From NCBI RefSeq assembly GCF_905233635.1, contig NZ_CAJODG010000080.1, positions 1 to 6,052 of the forward strand: a DNA stretch of 6,052 bases, given 5' to 3'. The notes below the pieces were generated by a model. It made no database searches and was not told the origin of the DNA. It was given only the letters and a program-made list of their open reading frames with translations. Positions 1 to 4,245 of the stretch are shown here, one piece after another; the first letter of the stretch is position 1, and each line of letters starts with the position of its first letter. Made by a program: the position numbers and the translations under genes. This DNA comes from Selenomonas sp. AE3005 (GTDB lineage Bacteria; Bacillota; Negativicutes; Selenomonadales; Selenomonadaceae).

Positions 1-144
1 GGCGGTGCAGCTCCCATCCTTTATGGTGCGGGATATGTATCTCAGGGAAAATGGTGGCAGCTGGGCTTCATCATCGTGACGGTGAACCTCATTATTTGGC
101 TTGGCATCGGCAGTTTGTGGTGGAAGGCTATTGGGCTGTGGTAA
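1..144 (+). CDS. C-terminus of DASS/SLC13-family anion:Na+ symporter (partial)
   Basis: The window opens inside a reading frame that gives 47 residues and ends with TAA at 142-144. The residues include GGAAPILYGAGYV, then a hydrophobic helix (QLGFIIVTVNLIIWLGIGSLWW), and finish in WWKAIGLW. This glycine-rich loop, last transmembrane helix and tryptophan-rich tail ending in WWK-x-IG-x-W resemble the C-terminus of divalent anion:sodium symporters such as the CitT/TtdT type, which import or exchange di- and tricarboxylates across the cytoplasmic membrane. The substrate cannot be told from this fragment. The N-terminal 400 or so residues lie outside the window. The next plausible terminator is at 378-404, leaving an unusually long 3' untranslated stretch if it serves this gene. 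Confidence 0.8.
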   Translation, partial: GGAAPILYGAGYVSQGKWWQLGFIIVTVNLIIWLGIGSLWWKAIGLW

Positions 145-377
145 AAAATAAGAGAATGACATATTTCAGTCCGCATAATCTTCATCCAGAGGATAACTTT
201 TTACGGTTTCCTTTCGTGAATTGATATTTTTATTGGCGAGAAATAATCACAAAAGAAAGCCTGGAAAATGGATGAGGCAATGGGACTTGGCATCAAAAGA
301 GACTATACTTTAAGGTCTGTAATGTTTTGTAATGCCTTTTATCTGTAATGAATTTGTAATGCTTTGAGCGATTTTTG
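145..377. other. Non-coding intergenic stretch
   Basis: No reading frame with a ribosome binding site and family-like protein is visible between the transporter stop and the terminator at 378. The stretch is AT-rich in its first half. A TATACT at 304-309 could be a -10 box, but the hexamer 17 bp upstream (TGGGAC, 281-286) is a poor -35, so no promoter is claimed. The 3' end carries the four-copy TGTAATG cluster described separately. It may be the 3' UTR of the transporter, the body of a small RNA, or both. Confidence 0.5.
318..361 (+). repeat. TGTAATG direct-repeat cluster 1 (four copies)
   Basis: Perfect TGTAATG heptamers start at 318, 328, 344 and 355, with start-to-start spacings of 10, 16 and 11 bp. 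The first pair forms TGTAATGTTTTGTAATG, one base different from the 17-mer found in clusters 2 and 3. The cluster lies only 16 bp before the arm of a strong terminator and has no gene directly downstream. It is therefore either part of a transcript that ends at about 404 or a protein-binding array not acting on an adjacent gene. Confidence 0.75.
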
Positions 378-404
378 GGGGCAGGCGTTTGGCCTGCCCC
401 TTTT
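378..404 (+). terminator. Intrinsic terminator
   Basis: GGGGCAGGC (378-386) pairs perfectly with GCCTGCCCC (392-400) around a five-base loop, giving a 9-bp GC-rich stem followed directly by TTTT (401-404). This is a strong rho-independent terminator on the plus strand. It would end either read-through from the DASS transporter 234 bases upstream or a short RNA carrying the TGTAATG repeats. Confidence 0.85.
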
Positions 405-461
405 AGTTATTCCATGTTCCCCTTTTCCTTCAAACTGCAATATTTTTTATTGCCATGATAA

Positions 462-559
462 TGCGGCAGACAAAAACAAAATCTGTAATAGATAAAGAAA
501 AAGATGGCTGCCGCCATCTGATAATGTCTGTTATCCTGTTGCGGCAGGAATCTGCCGCA
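462..559 (+). other. Leader-like region with shared complementary arms
   Basis: Three arm sets share one core. TGCGGCAG occurs at 462-469 and again at 540-547. CTGCCGC occurs at 508-514 and again, as CTGCCGCA, at 552-559. Local hairpins are AGATGGC/GCCATCT (502-508 with 513-519, loop TGCC) and TGCGGCAG/CTGCCGCA (540-547 with 552-559, loop GAAT). Because the cores are interchangeable, 508-514 could instead pair with 462-469 or with 541-547, so alternative RNA folds are possible. No U-run follows the last hairpin, so it is not a plain terminator. Whether the region is transcribed is unknown. Confidence 0.45.
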
Positions 560-560
560 G

Positions 561-577
561 TGTAATGGTTTGTAATG
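561..577 (+). repeat. TGTAATG direct-repeat cluster 2 (two copies)
   Basis: The 17-mer TGTAATGGTTTGTAATG carries two heptamers 10 bp apart and is identical to 2651-2667. It starts one base after the hairpin at 540-559 and lies 97 bp before the zinc-ribbon start codon at 674. The 10 bp at 521-530 (ATAATGTCTG) match 9 of 10 positions of the sequence directly before the cluster 3 copy, separated here by 30 extra bp that hold the hairpin. Confidence 0.75.
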
Positions 578-633
578 ATTTGCAGAGGAATACCTGGCAG
601 CCGTGTAGAAAATATGCAGAAAGCTGATGGAGC

Positions 634-652
634 GATGTTAATTATTAACATC
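634..652. promoter_or_regulatory. Perfect 9-1-9 palindrome, Fur-family-like 7-1-7 box
   Basis: GATGTTAAT (634-642) and ATTAACATC (644-652) are exact inverted copies around T643. The inner 15 bp, TGTTAATTATTAACA, has the 7-1-7 architecture of Fur-superfamily boxes and differs from the classical TGATAATnATTATCA at one symmetrical position in each arm. It ends 21 bp before the start codon of the zinc-ribbon gene and just before its Shine-Dalgarno site, a place where a bound repressor would block transcription or where an RNA hairpin would form. The symmetry is seen; the regulator identity is inference. Confidence 0.55.
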
Positions 653-673
653 ATGGAAAAGGGGGAGGAAGCT

Positions 674-898
674 ATGGCTAAATATTACGATGGTTGTCCC
701 CGGTGTGGCAGGCGGGATTTTGGGGAGATACTGCATTGCAAGCGGTGTAATACGGATTTTTGCACGAAGTGCCAGGGAAAGAGGAAGCTGGCTGATGGCA
801 CAGAATATGCGTGCTGTCCTCGGTGTGGCGCAGAAATTGATGATGACGATACGGTAGTCGTGGTAACGACCGAGAAGGAAAATGCCAGGAACAGGTAA
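674..898 (+). CDS. Small double zinc-ribbon protein
   Basis: This 74-residue, probably cytoplasmic protein has four CxxC knuckles: C8/C11, C22/C25, C30/C33 and C48/C51 (with an extra C47). That is enough to bind two metal ions, most likely zinc. The knuckles at 8-11 and 48-51 read CPRCG, the form typical of zinc ribbons; C22-C33 forms a close double knuckle (CKRCNTDFCTKC). The tail after residue 53 is acidic then valine-rich and probably flexible. The ATG at 674 is chosen because GGGGGAGG (661-668) lies six bases upstream; the frame stays open back to ATG 575, but those upstream codons have no ribosome site. Upstream lie a 7-1-7 palindrome and a TGTAATG pair. No specific family is recognised; nucleic-acid or protein binding, or a metal-buffering role, is possible. 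Confidence 0.75.
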   Translation: MAKYYDGCPRCGRRDFGEILHCKRCNTDFCTKCQGKRKLADGTEYACCPRCGAEIDDDDTVVVVTTEKENARNR

Positions 899-973
899 TA
901 TGTATCTTTGTGTAATGTAAGCGTGCACATGATACTGAAAAACAAGGGAAAAGACTGCTTTTGGCAATAAATG

Positions 974-1002
974 TTGACATAACCTCCAGAATGTATTATA
1001 TT
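974..1002 (+). promoter_or_regulatory. Sigma-70-type promoter of the cyclase gene
   Basis: TTGACA (974-979) is a perfect -35 box, followed after exactly 17 bp by TATATT (997-1002), a five-of-six -10 box. Transcription should begin near 1009-1011, about 35 bases before the start codon at 1045. The strength of these boxes suggests high basal activity held in check by the operator that directly follows. Confidence 0.85.
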
Positions 1003-1018
1003 ACCTATCATATAGGTA
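1002..1018. promoter_or_regulatory. Inverted-repeat operator over the cyclase start site
   Basis: TACCTAT (1002-1008) and ATAGGTA (1012-1018) are perfect 7-bp inverted arms around CAT. The element begins at the last base of the -10 box and spans the predicted transcription start, the classic position for a dimeric repressor. No regulator gene lies next to the cyclase in this window, so the cognate protein is unknown. Confidence 0.7.
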
Positions 1019-1044
1019 TGTAATAATCTGTGGGGGTGTATTCT

Positions 1045-1812
1045 ATGAGTCATCAGTTATGGAATCTTATCAATGAGTTGCAGTCGGAGAAATATGAATG
1101 GGTAGATTTAAGCCATTCCTTGAACAATGACAGTCCTTATTGGGCAGGTATACCTGAGGGGGCGGTGGAGCTGTTCAAGACAGTATTTGACTGGGGCAAT
1201 CCTATGCTTGAATGCCTGATTCAAACATTCAAGTTTCCGGGGCAGTTTGGTACGCATATTGATTTTCCGGGGCATTTCGTCAAGGATGCGCCTCTATCGG
1301 AAAAATTTGGTGTTAAGCATATGCTTTACCCATTAGTCGTAATAGATATCAGCGATAAGGTGCGCGAGGATGTGCATTATGCTGTTACGGTGGAGGATAT
1401 CAAGGCTTTTGAAGCTAAATATGGGGATATCCCGGATGGGGCTTTTGTGGCGCTGAATGCTGGCTGGGCAAAGAATTGGCCGGACATGGATAAATTGTCG
1501 GGTATAGATGAAGATGGCAATGAAAATGCTCCCGGCTGGTCGCTGGAAGCATTGAAGTATATCTATGAGGTGCGCAATGCGGCAGCCAATGGCCATGAAA
1601 CATTGGATACGGATGCCAGTGCTGTAGCTGCTGCTGCCGGTGATCTGGCTTGCGAACGCTATGTGCTCAGTAAGGGAAAGCTGCAGATTGAAGTGTTGAA
1701 TAATCTGGATAAAGTAGCACCGGTGGGAGCATTGTTGTTCGCCGCTTGGCCTAATATTGAACAGGCTACGGGATTGCCGGTTCGTGTGTTGGCAATTACG
1801 CCAAAAAAATGA
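1045..1812 (+). CDS. Cyclase-family metal-dependent hydrolase (PF04199 type)
   Basis: This 255-residue protein belongs to the cyclase / kynurenine-formamidase-like superfamily, whose members use a divalent metal to hydrolyse cyclic or N-acyl amides, such as N-formylkynurenine or isatin. Early residues WVDLSHSLNNDSPYW match the family's opening strand. The metal motif reads QFGTHIDFPGH at 67-77, giving H71, D73 and H77; the first position, usually His in HxGTHxDxPxH, is Gln67. Other family marks are NAGW, the GHETLDTDAS segment and the C-terminal P-x-I-x-x-A-T-G-x-P-x-R-V-x-A-I block. There is no signal peptide, so it is probably cytoplasmic. ATG 1045 is preferred over GTG 1030 because GGGGGTG (1032-1038) lies six bases upstream. 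It appears to be a single-gene unit with its own promoter and operator, ending at the hairpin at 1828-1882. Substrate unknown. Confidence 0.88.
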   Translation: MSHQLWNLINELQSEKYEWVDLSHSLNNDSPYWAGIPEGAVELFKTVFDWGNPMLECLIQTFKFPGQFGTHIDFPGHFVKDAPLSEKFGVKHMLYPLVVIDISDKVREDVHYAVTVEDIKAFEAKYGDIPDGAFVALNAGWAKNWPDMDKLSGIDEDGNENAPGWSLEALKYIYEVRNAAANGHETLDTDASAVAAAAGDLACERYVLSKGKLQIEVLNNLDKVAPVGALLFAAWPNIEQATGLPVRVLAITPKK

Positions 1813-1827
1813 TTAGATGAATGAGAA

Positions 1828-1882
1828 AAGGCTGTGAAAAGATTCTGCCCTGATTGAAGGGTACATTCTTTTTCACAGCCTT
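1828..1882. terminator. Shared hairpin terminator between convergent genes
   Basis: AAGGCTGTGAAAA (1828-1840) pairs perfectly with TTTTCACAGCCTT (1870-1882), a 13-bp stem extended by a G-U pair. The 29-base loop contains a small inner stem, CCCT (1848-1851) with AGGG (1858-1861). On the minus strand the stem runs into TTTTCTC, so it is a good terminator for the membrane-protein gene at 1948-2448. On the plus strand the U-rich part lies inside the stem and little follows it, so it would end the cyclase transcript less efficiently. Confidence 0.7.
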
Positions 1883-1947
1883 CTATGTTCAGATATGAGG
1901 AATGTGGTCTACATAGAAAAACACTGGTACTTCGGAGCTTTTGTATG

Positions 1948-2448
1948 TTATAGTCGGGCGTAGATAAGAATAATGGCACTTAGGATCATGAGAACCAGAC
2001 TAGCGTTATTAGAATGCTTCAAGAACCGGTGCTTACTGTAAAAATTTTTATTCCATTCAGCGATGTGGTGGTTAAAATAGCTAAGCGACAGTTTGGCAAC
2101 ATATACTGACATCAAGCCATGCTGGCTGGCATTGGAGATGTTGGAGTGGATCTTTTGTTCATCCTCGGAAAGATTGTCAGGAGCAGTATGAAGAATGCGG
2201 TTTATGTTAGCAACGCATTCCTGGCGGATTGCAGTGTAATACTGGAGGATGTTACGATAACTGCGCAGGCAGGCCAGGGAAAGAAACAGGGCAACTATAC
2301 CGTTAAAGGGCATAATCCAGGTTGCATTAAACTCGATATATACAAAGAATGTTGTGGCGATGACAAAAAGAAAGGCCAGTCCGATGGTGCTGTCAAATAA
2401 GACTTTTCTGGCAAGGTAAAATATGGGCGTATTGTTAATGAAAATCAA
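1948..2448 (-). CDS. Uncharacterised three-helix membrane protein
   Basis: This 166-residue protein is not a family I recognise. Two hydrophobic helices lie near the N-terminus (about residues 20-39 and 43-61), a polar middle of about 85 residues follows, and a third helix sits at the very C-terminus (about 147-165, SLVLMILSAIILIYARL). The middle is rich in Asn, His, Tyr and Lys, looks helical, and has two Cys upstream of it (C60 and C78) but no enzyme motif. By charge distribution it is probably in the cytoplasmic membrane. The start is TTG at 2448-2446, because GGGAGG lies seven bases upstream (complement of 2456-2461) and no ATG fits. It is the only minus-strand gene, monocistronic, with its own promoter and the hairpin 1828-1882 as terminator. 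The paired N-terminal helices plus soluble part loosely recall two-helix effector domains, but this is not supported by any motif. Confidence 0.75.
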   Translation of the reverse strand: MIFINNTPIFYLARKVLFDSTIGLAFLFVIATTFFVYIEFNATWIMPFNGIVALFLSLACLRSYRNILQYYTAIRQECVANINRILHTAPDNLSEDEQKIHSNISNASQHGLMSVYVAKLSLSYFNHHIAEWNKNFYSKHRFLKHSNNASLVLMILSAIILIYARL

Positions 2449-2455
2449 AATGGAA

Positions 2456-2461
2456 CCTCCC
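2456..2461 (-). promoter_or_regulatory. Ribosome binding site that sets a TTG start
   Basis: Read on the minus strand this is GGGAGG, seven bases before TTG 2448-2446. It is the only strong Shine-Dalgarno site near the N-terminus of the membrane-protein gene and is the reason for accepting a TTG start. Confidence 0.7.
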
Positions 2462-2503
2462 GAAACCGATAGCTATGATAACATAGTCATAAGTATGGGT
2501 AAC

Positions 2504-2532
2504 ACTATATCATATAAATGTCAAAAAGTCAA
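2504..2532 (-). promoter_or_regulatory. Promoter of the minus-strand membrane-protein gene
   Basis: On the minus strand TTGACT (2532-2527) is followed after 17 bp by TATAGT (2509-2504), giving five of six matches in both boxes. The start point would be near 2497, leaving a leader of about 50 bases that contains the inverted repeat CTATG/CATAG (2473-2477 with 2482-2486). The -35 box is embedded in repeats: TGTCA (2520-2524) and TGACA (2536-2540) are inverted arms, with GTCAAAA-type direct repeats between them, a possible operator. Confidence 0.65.
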
Positions 2533-2589
2533 AAGTGACAGAGTATAATATTGTTTCGAGCAATTATAGAAAAATAAGTAAGGTAGCGG

Positions 2590-2595
2590 TATAAT
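2590..2595 (+). promoter_or_regulatory. Candidate -10 box for the seven-gene operon
   Basis: TATAAT is a perfect -10 hexamer in the divergent intergenic region, 88 bp before the first start codon of the operon. The sequence 17 bp upstream (TAGAAA, 2567-2572) is a poor -35, so activity may depend on an activator or the call may be wrong. A second TATAAT at 2544-2549 also lacks a good plus-strand -35. Confidence 0.3.
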
Positions 2596-2639
2596 TGTCA
2601 GTAATGAATAACGACAGTACAAAGGCGGATGGCCCTTGA

Positions 2640-2667
2640 TGTAATGTCTGTGTAATGGTTTGTAATG
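2640..2667 (+). repeat. TGTAATG direct-repeat cluster 3 (three copies)
   Basis: Perfect heptamers start at 2640, 2651 and 2661, with spacings of 11 and 10 bp, so all three lie on about the same face of the helix. The last two form the exact 17-mer seen at 561-577. The cluster ends 16 bp before the start codon at 2684 and abuts the Shine-Dalgarno site (GGGGGG, 2672-2677). If the promoter is the TATAAT at 2590-2595, the repeats would be in the 5' untranslated RNA. Confidence 0.75.
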
Positions 2668-2683
2668 TATAGGGGGGTGATGT

Positions 2684-2866
2684 ATGGAAACGAGCCCCCA
2701 AAAATCAAGAAAAAAATCTCCGTCCCGATGGAGCAGCGGAATTTGTTCTATCTGTGGTGTATGGGTAAATATGATTACCCGGGAGCATGCGGAGGCGCAT
2801 GGCTTTAAGAATGCCGATGAGATGGCAAAGGCTGGCGTCGTAAAATCAAACAACAAAATGGGGTGA
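2684..2866 (+). CDS. Small C2H2-type zinc-finger-like protein
   Basis: This 60-residue protein has a basic N-terminus (KSRKKSPSR) followed by C21-x2-C24-x10-H35-x3-H39, a spacing that fits a single zinc-binding C2H2 finger. The helix part, MITREHAEAHGF, and the tail NADEMAKAGVV loosely resemble Ros/MucR-like and phage-type fingers in which HxxxHG is followed by a short helix. The ATG at 2684 follows GGGGGGTGATGT at a normal spacing. It is the first gene of a seven-gene block and its TGA overlaps the GTG of the EFR1 gene by four bases (GTGA), so translation of the two is probably coupled. DNA binding or a partner role for the redox protein are both possible. The family assignment is uncertain. 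Confidence 0.65.
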   Translation: METSPQKSRKKSPSRWSSGICSICGVWVNMITREHAEAHGFKNADEMAKAGVVKSNNKMG

Positions 2867-3657
2867 AGAAAATCAGCACGGTAATTTACTATTACTCGGC
2901 AACGGGTAACTCGTTGTATGTGGCGCGGGAATTGCAGAAAGCGGTCAATGATGTAGAGATAAGGTCGATTGTAGAAGCTATGCAGGAAGATAAGCCGCAG
3001 GTCAATGCGGAGTGTGTAGGCTTTGTATTTCCTATGCATTACTTTAGCCTGCCGTTGCAGGTTGAGGAATTCTTACAAAAGCTCACGATACTGGAATCGC
3101 CGTATATCTTTGCTATAGCTACCTGCGGCGTTCCTTATTGGGGCAGGCCGTTTGTGGATGCGGAAAAGATATTGAAGGAAAAGAATCGGCAGATACATGC
3201 TGTATGGTATGTACGGCTGGTGTCCAACTACATTCCCTTGCGGGATATAGCTGCAGACTGGCGGATAAATATCAGGGCCTGGCTGGCAGATCGGAAGCTG
3301 AAGAAAATAGCTGGTGCCATAGAGAAGCGGGAACATCACGAGACATGGCAGCTGTTCAGGAAGTTTTGTGCAGGCTATCATGATAAATGGAAAGCAGAAC
3401 AACGGAAAATAGATGAAAATTTCCAATGCGTTCGGGAAAAATGTACATCCTGTGGTCTGTGTGAAATGATATGCCCCAAGGCGAATATCCTGCGCCCTCA
3501 GGGACAGCCTGTTTGGCAGCATAACTGTGTAGAGTGCCTGGGATGCCTGCATATCTGTCCTGTTAAGGCCATAGATTATGGCGAAATAACAAAGGGCAGA
3601 AAAAGGTACCGGCATAAGAAAATCAAAGCGGCAGAGCTAATCCGGGGGAATGCGTGA
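2863..3657 (+). CDS. EFR1-type flavodoxin / 2[4Fe-4S] ferredoxin fusion
   Basis: This 264-residue cytoplasmic redox protein joins an N-terminal flavodoxin-like domain to a C-terminal bacterial ferredoxin domain, the layout of EFR1-family proteins. The strand VIYYYSATGNS (about 7-17) is the FMN phosphate-binding loop. FVFPMHYFSLPLQVEEFL (about 54-71) and ATCGVPYWG (about 86-94) match the later flavodoxin segments. Two canonical 4Fe-4S motifs follow: C194-x2-C197-x2-C200-x3-C204-P and C222-x2-C225-x2-C228-x3-C232-P. The chain ends in a lysine/arginine-rich tail. It starts with GTG overlapping the previous stop, without a clear ribosome site of its own, so coupling is likely. It probably passes low-potential electrons between flavin and iron-sulphur centres. 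A natural partner in this operon is the corrinoid adenosyltransferase that follows, whose reaction needs cob(I)alamin, but this is inference. Confidence 0.88.
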   Translation: MKKISTVIYYYSATGNSLYVARELQKAVNDVEIRSIVEAMQEDKPQVNAECVGFVFPMHYFSLPLQVEEFLQKLTILESPYIFAIATCGVPYWGRPFVDAEKILKEKNRQIHAVWYVRLVSNYIPLRDIAADWRINIRAWLADRKLKKIAGAIEKREHHETWQLFRKFCAGYHDKWKAEQRKIDENFQCVREKCTSCGLCEMICPKANILRPQGQPVWQHNCVECLGCLHICPVKAIDYGEITKGRKRYRHKKIKAAELIRGNA

Positions 3658-4229
3658 TGATTCAGGTCTATACAGGGAATGGCAAAGGAAAGACTACAGC
3701 GGCTGTGGGACTTGCCATCCGGGCATTAGGGGCAGGCAGGAAAGTCTACATCATGCAGTTCATGAAAAGCCTGGCCTATAGTGAGCAGAAGATTCTTCAG
3801 GGCTTTGCGCCTGAACTTATCTTAAGAACCAGCGGTAAGCCGTTTTTCGTTGCGGAAGAAGGAACTTTAAGTAATGAGCTGCGGGATAAGCTGGGAGACA
3901 GCGTAGTGATTTTTCCGAAGGGGAAACCTCCGCAGGATTATGTTGAACTTATAAAAGATGGCTTTGCTGAAGTGACAAGAGCAGTATCTTCGGTGGATTA
4001 CGGGCTGATAATTCTGGATGAACTCAATATGGCATTGCATTTTGGGCTGATAGGCAGAAGTGATGTTGAGGAACTGTTGGAAAAGGTGCCGGAGCATACG
4101 GAACTGGTAATCACCGGAAGATGTGCTCCGGATTGGCTGATTAAGCGGGCTGACCTGGTTACAGAAATGAAGGAAGTTAAGCACTACTATACGAAAGGTG
4201 TCGAGGCGCGTAAGGGGATAGAGTGTTGA
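3657..4229 (+). CDS. Cob(I)yrinic acid a,c-diamide adenosyltransferase (CobA/BtuR/CobO family)
   Basis: This 190-residue P-loop enzyme would transfer the 5'-deoxyadenosyl group from ATP to reduced Co(I) corrinoid, making the coenzyme form. The Walker A motif GNGKGKTT is at residues 7-14, the family's characteristic version. QFMKS (about 33-37) matches the usual QFIKG strand, GLIILDELN gives the Walker B-like strand, and TGRCAPDWLIKRADLVTEM with KHYYTKGVEARKGIE is the conserved C-terminal block. It starts almost at the P-loop and so lacks the roughly 30-residue N-terminal arm of enterobacterial BtuR; an insertion around residues 60-95 (GTLSNELRDKLGDS, FPKGKPPQDY) restores the usual length. ATG 3657 is preferred, eight bases after GGGGG (3644-3648); GTG 3654 is the alternative. 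It overlaps the EFR1 stop codon. No other cobalamin-synthesis gene is present, so a salvage or local cofactor-supply role is possible. Confidence 0.88.
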   Translation: MIQVYTGNGKGKTTAAVGLAIRALGAGRKVYIMQFMKSLAYSEQKILQGFAPELILRTSGKPFFVAEEGTLSNELRDKLGDSVVIFPKGKPPQDYVELIKDGFAEVTRAVSSVDYGLIILDELNMALHFGLIGRSDVEELLEKVPEHTELVITGRCAPDWLIKRADLVTEMKEVKHYYTKGVEARKGIEC

Positions 4230-4245
4230 TGAGGAGGAGAGCGGA

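Larger units (their letters stand above)
2449..2683. other. Divergent intergenic regulatory region
   Basis: This 235-bp gap separates the minus-strand membrane-protein gene from the seven-gene plus-strand operon. It holds the minus-strand promoter (2504-2532), overlapping inverted and direct repeats around 2520-2540, a candidate plus-strand -10 box at 2590-2595 and the three-copy TGTAATG cluster next to the first ribosome site. No gene is seen in it. Confidence 0.7.

Noticed and set aside
223..251. Promoter TTGATA-N17-TAATCA upstream of cluster 1
   Set aside because: The -35 is good but the -10 matches at only two of six positions.
318..361. CRISPR-like array
   Set aside because: Repeat units are only seven bases, spacers are 3-9 bases and not unique long sequences, and no cas gene is present.
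575..673. N-terminal extension of the zinc-ribbon protein from ATG 575
   Set aside because: The frame is open, but ATG 575 lies inside the repeat element with no ribosome site, the added residues look unlike protein of this type and the 7-1-7 palindrome falls within them; ATG 674 has a strong site.
430..1053. Several minus-strand open frames across the intergenic region and zinc-ribbon gene
   Set aside because: They have no ribosome sites or recognisable domains, are antisense to the Cys-rich gene and to regulatory elements, and show biased, low-complexity composition.
2119..2400. Plus-strand 93-residue frame opposite the membrane protein
   Set aside because: It is antisense to the better supported minus-strand gene, which has a promoter, ribosome site, membrane helices and terminator; the plus frame has no clear ribosome site.
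1948..2448. Toxin or SLATT-like effector call for the membrane protein
   Set aside because: Two N-terminal helices plus a soluble part are suggestive, but a third C-terminal helix and the lack of any partner gene or motif make the call unsupported.
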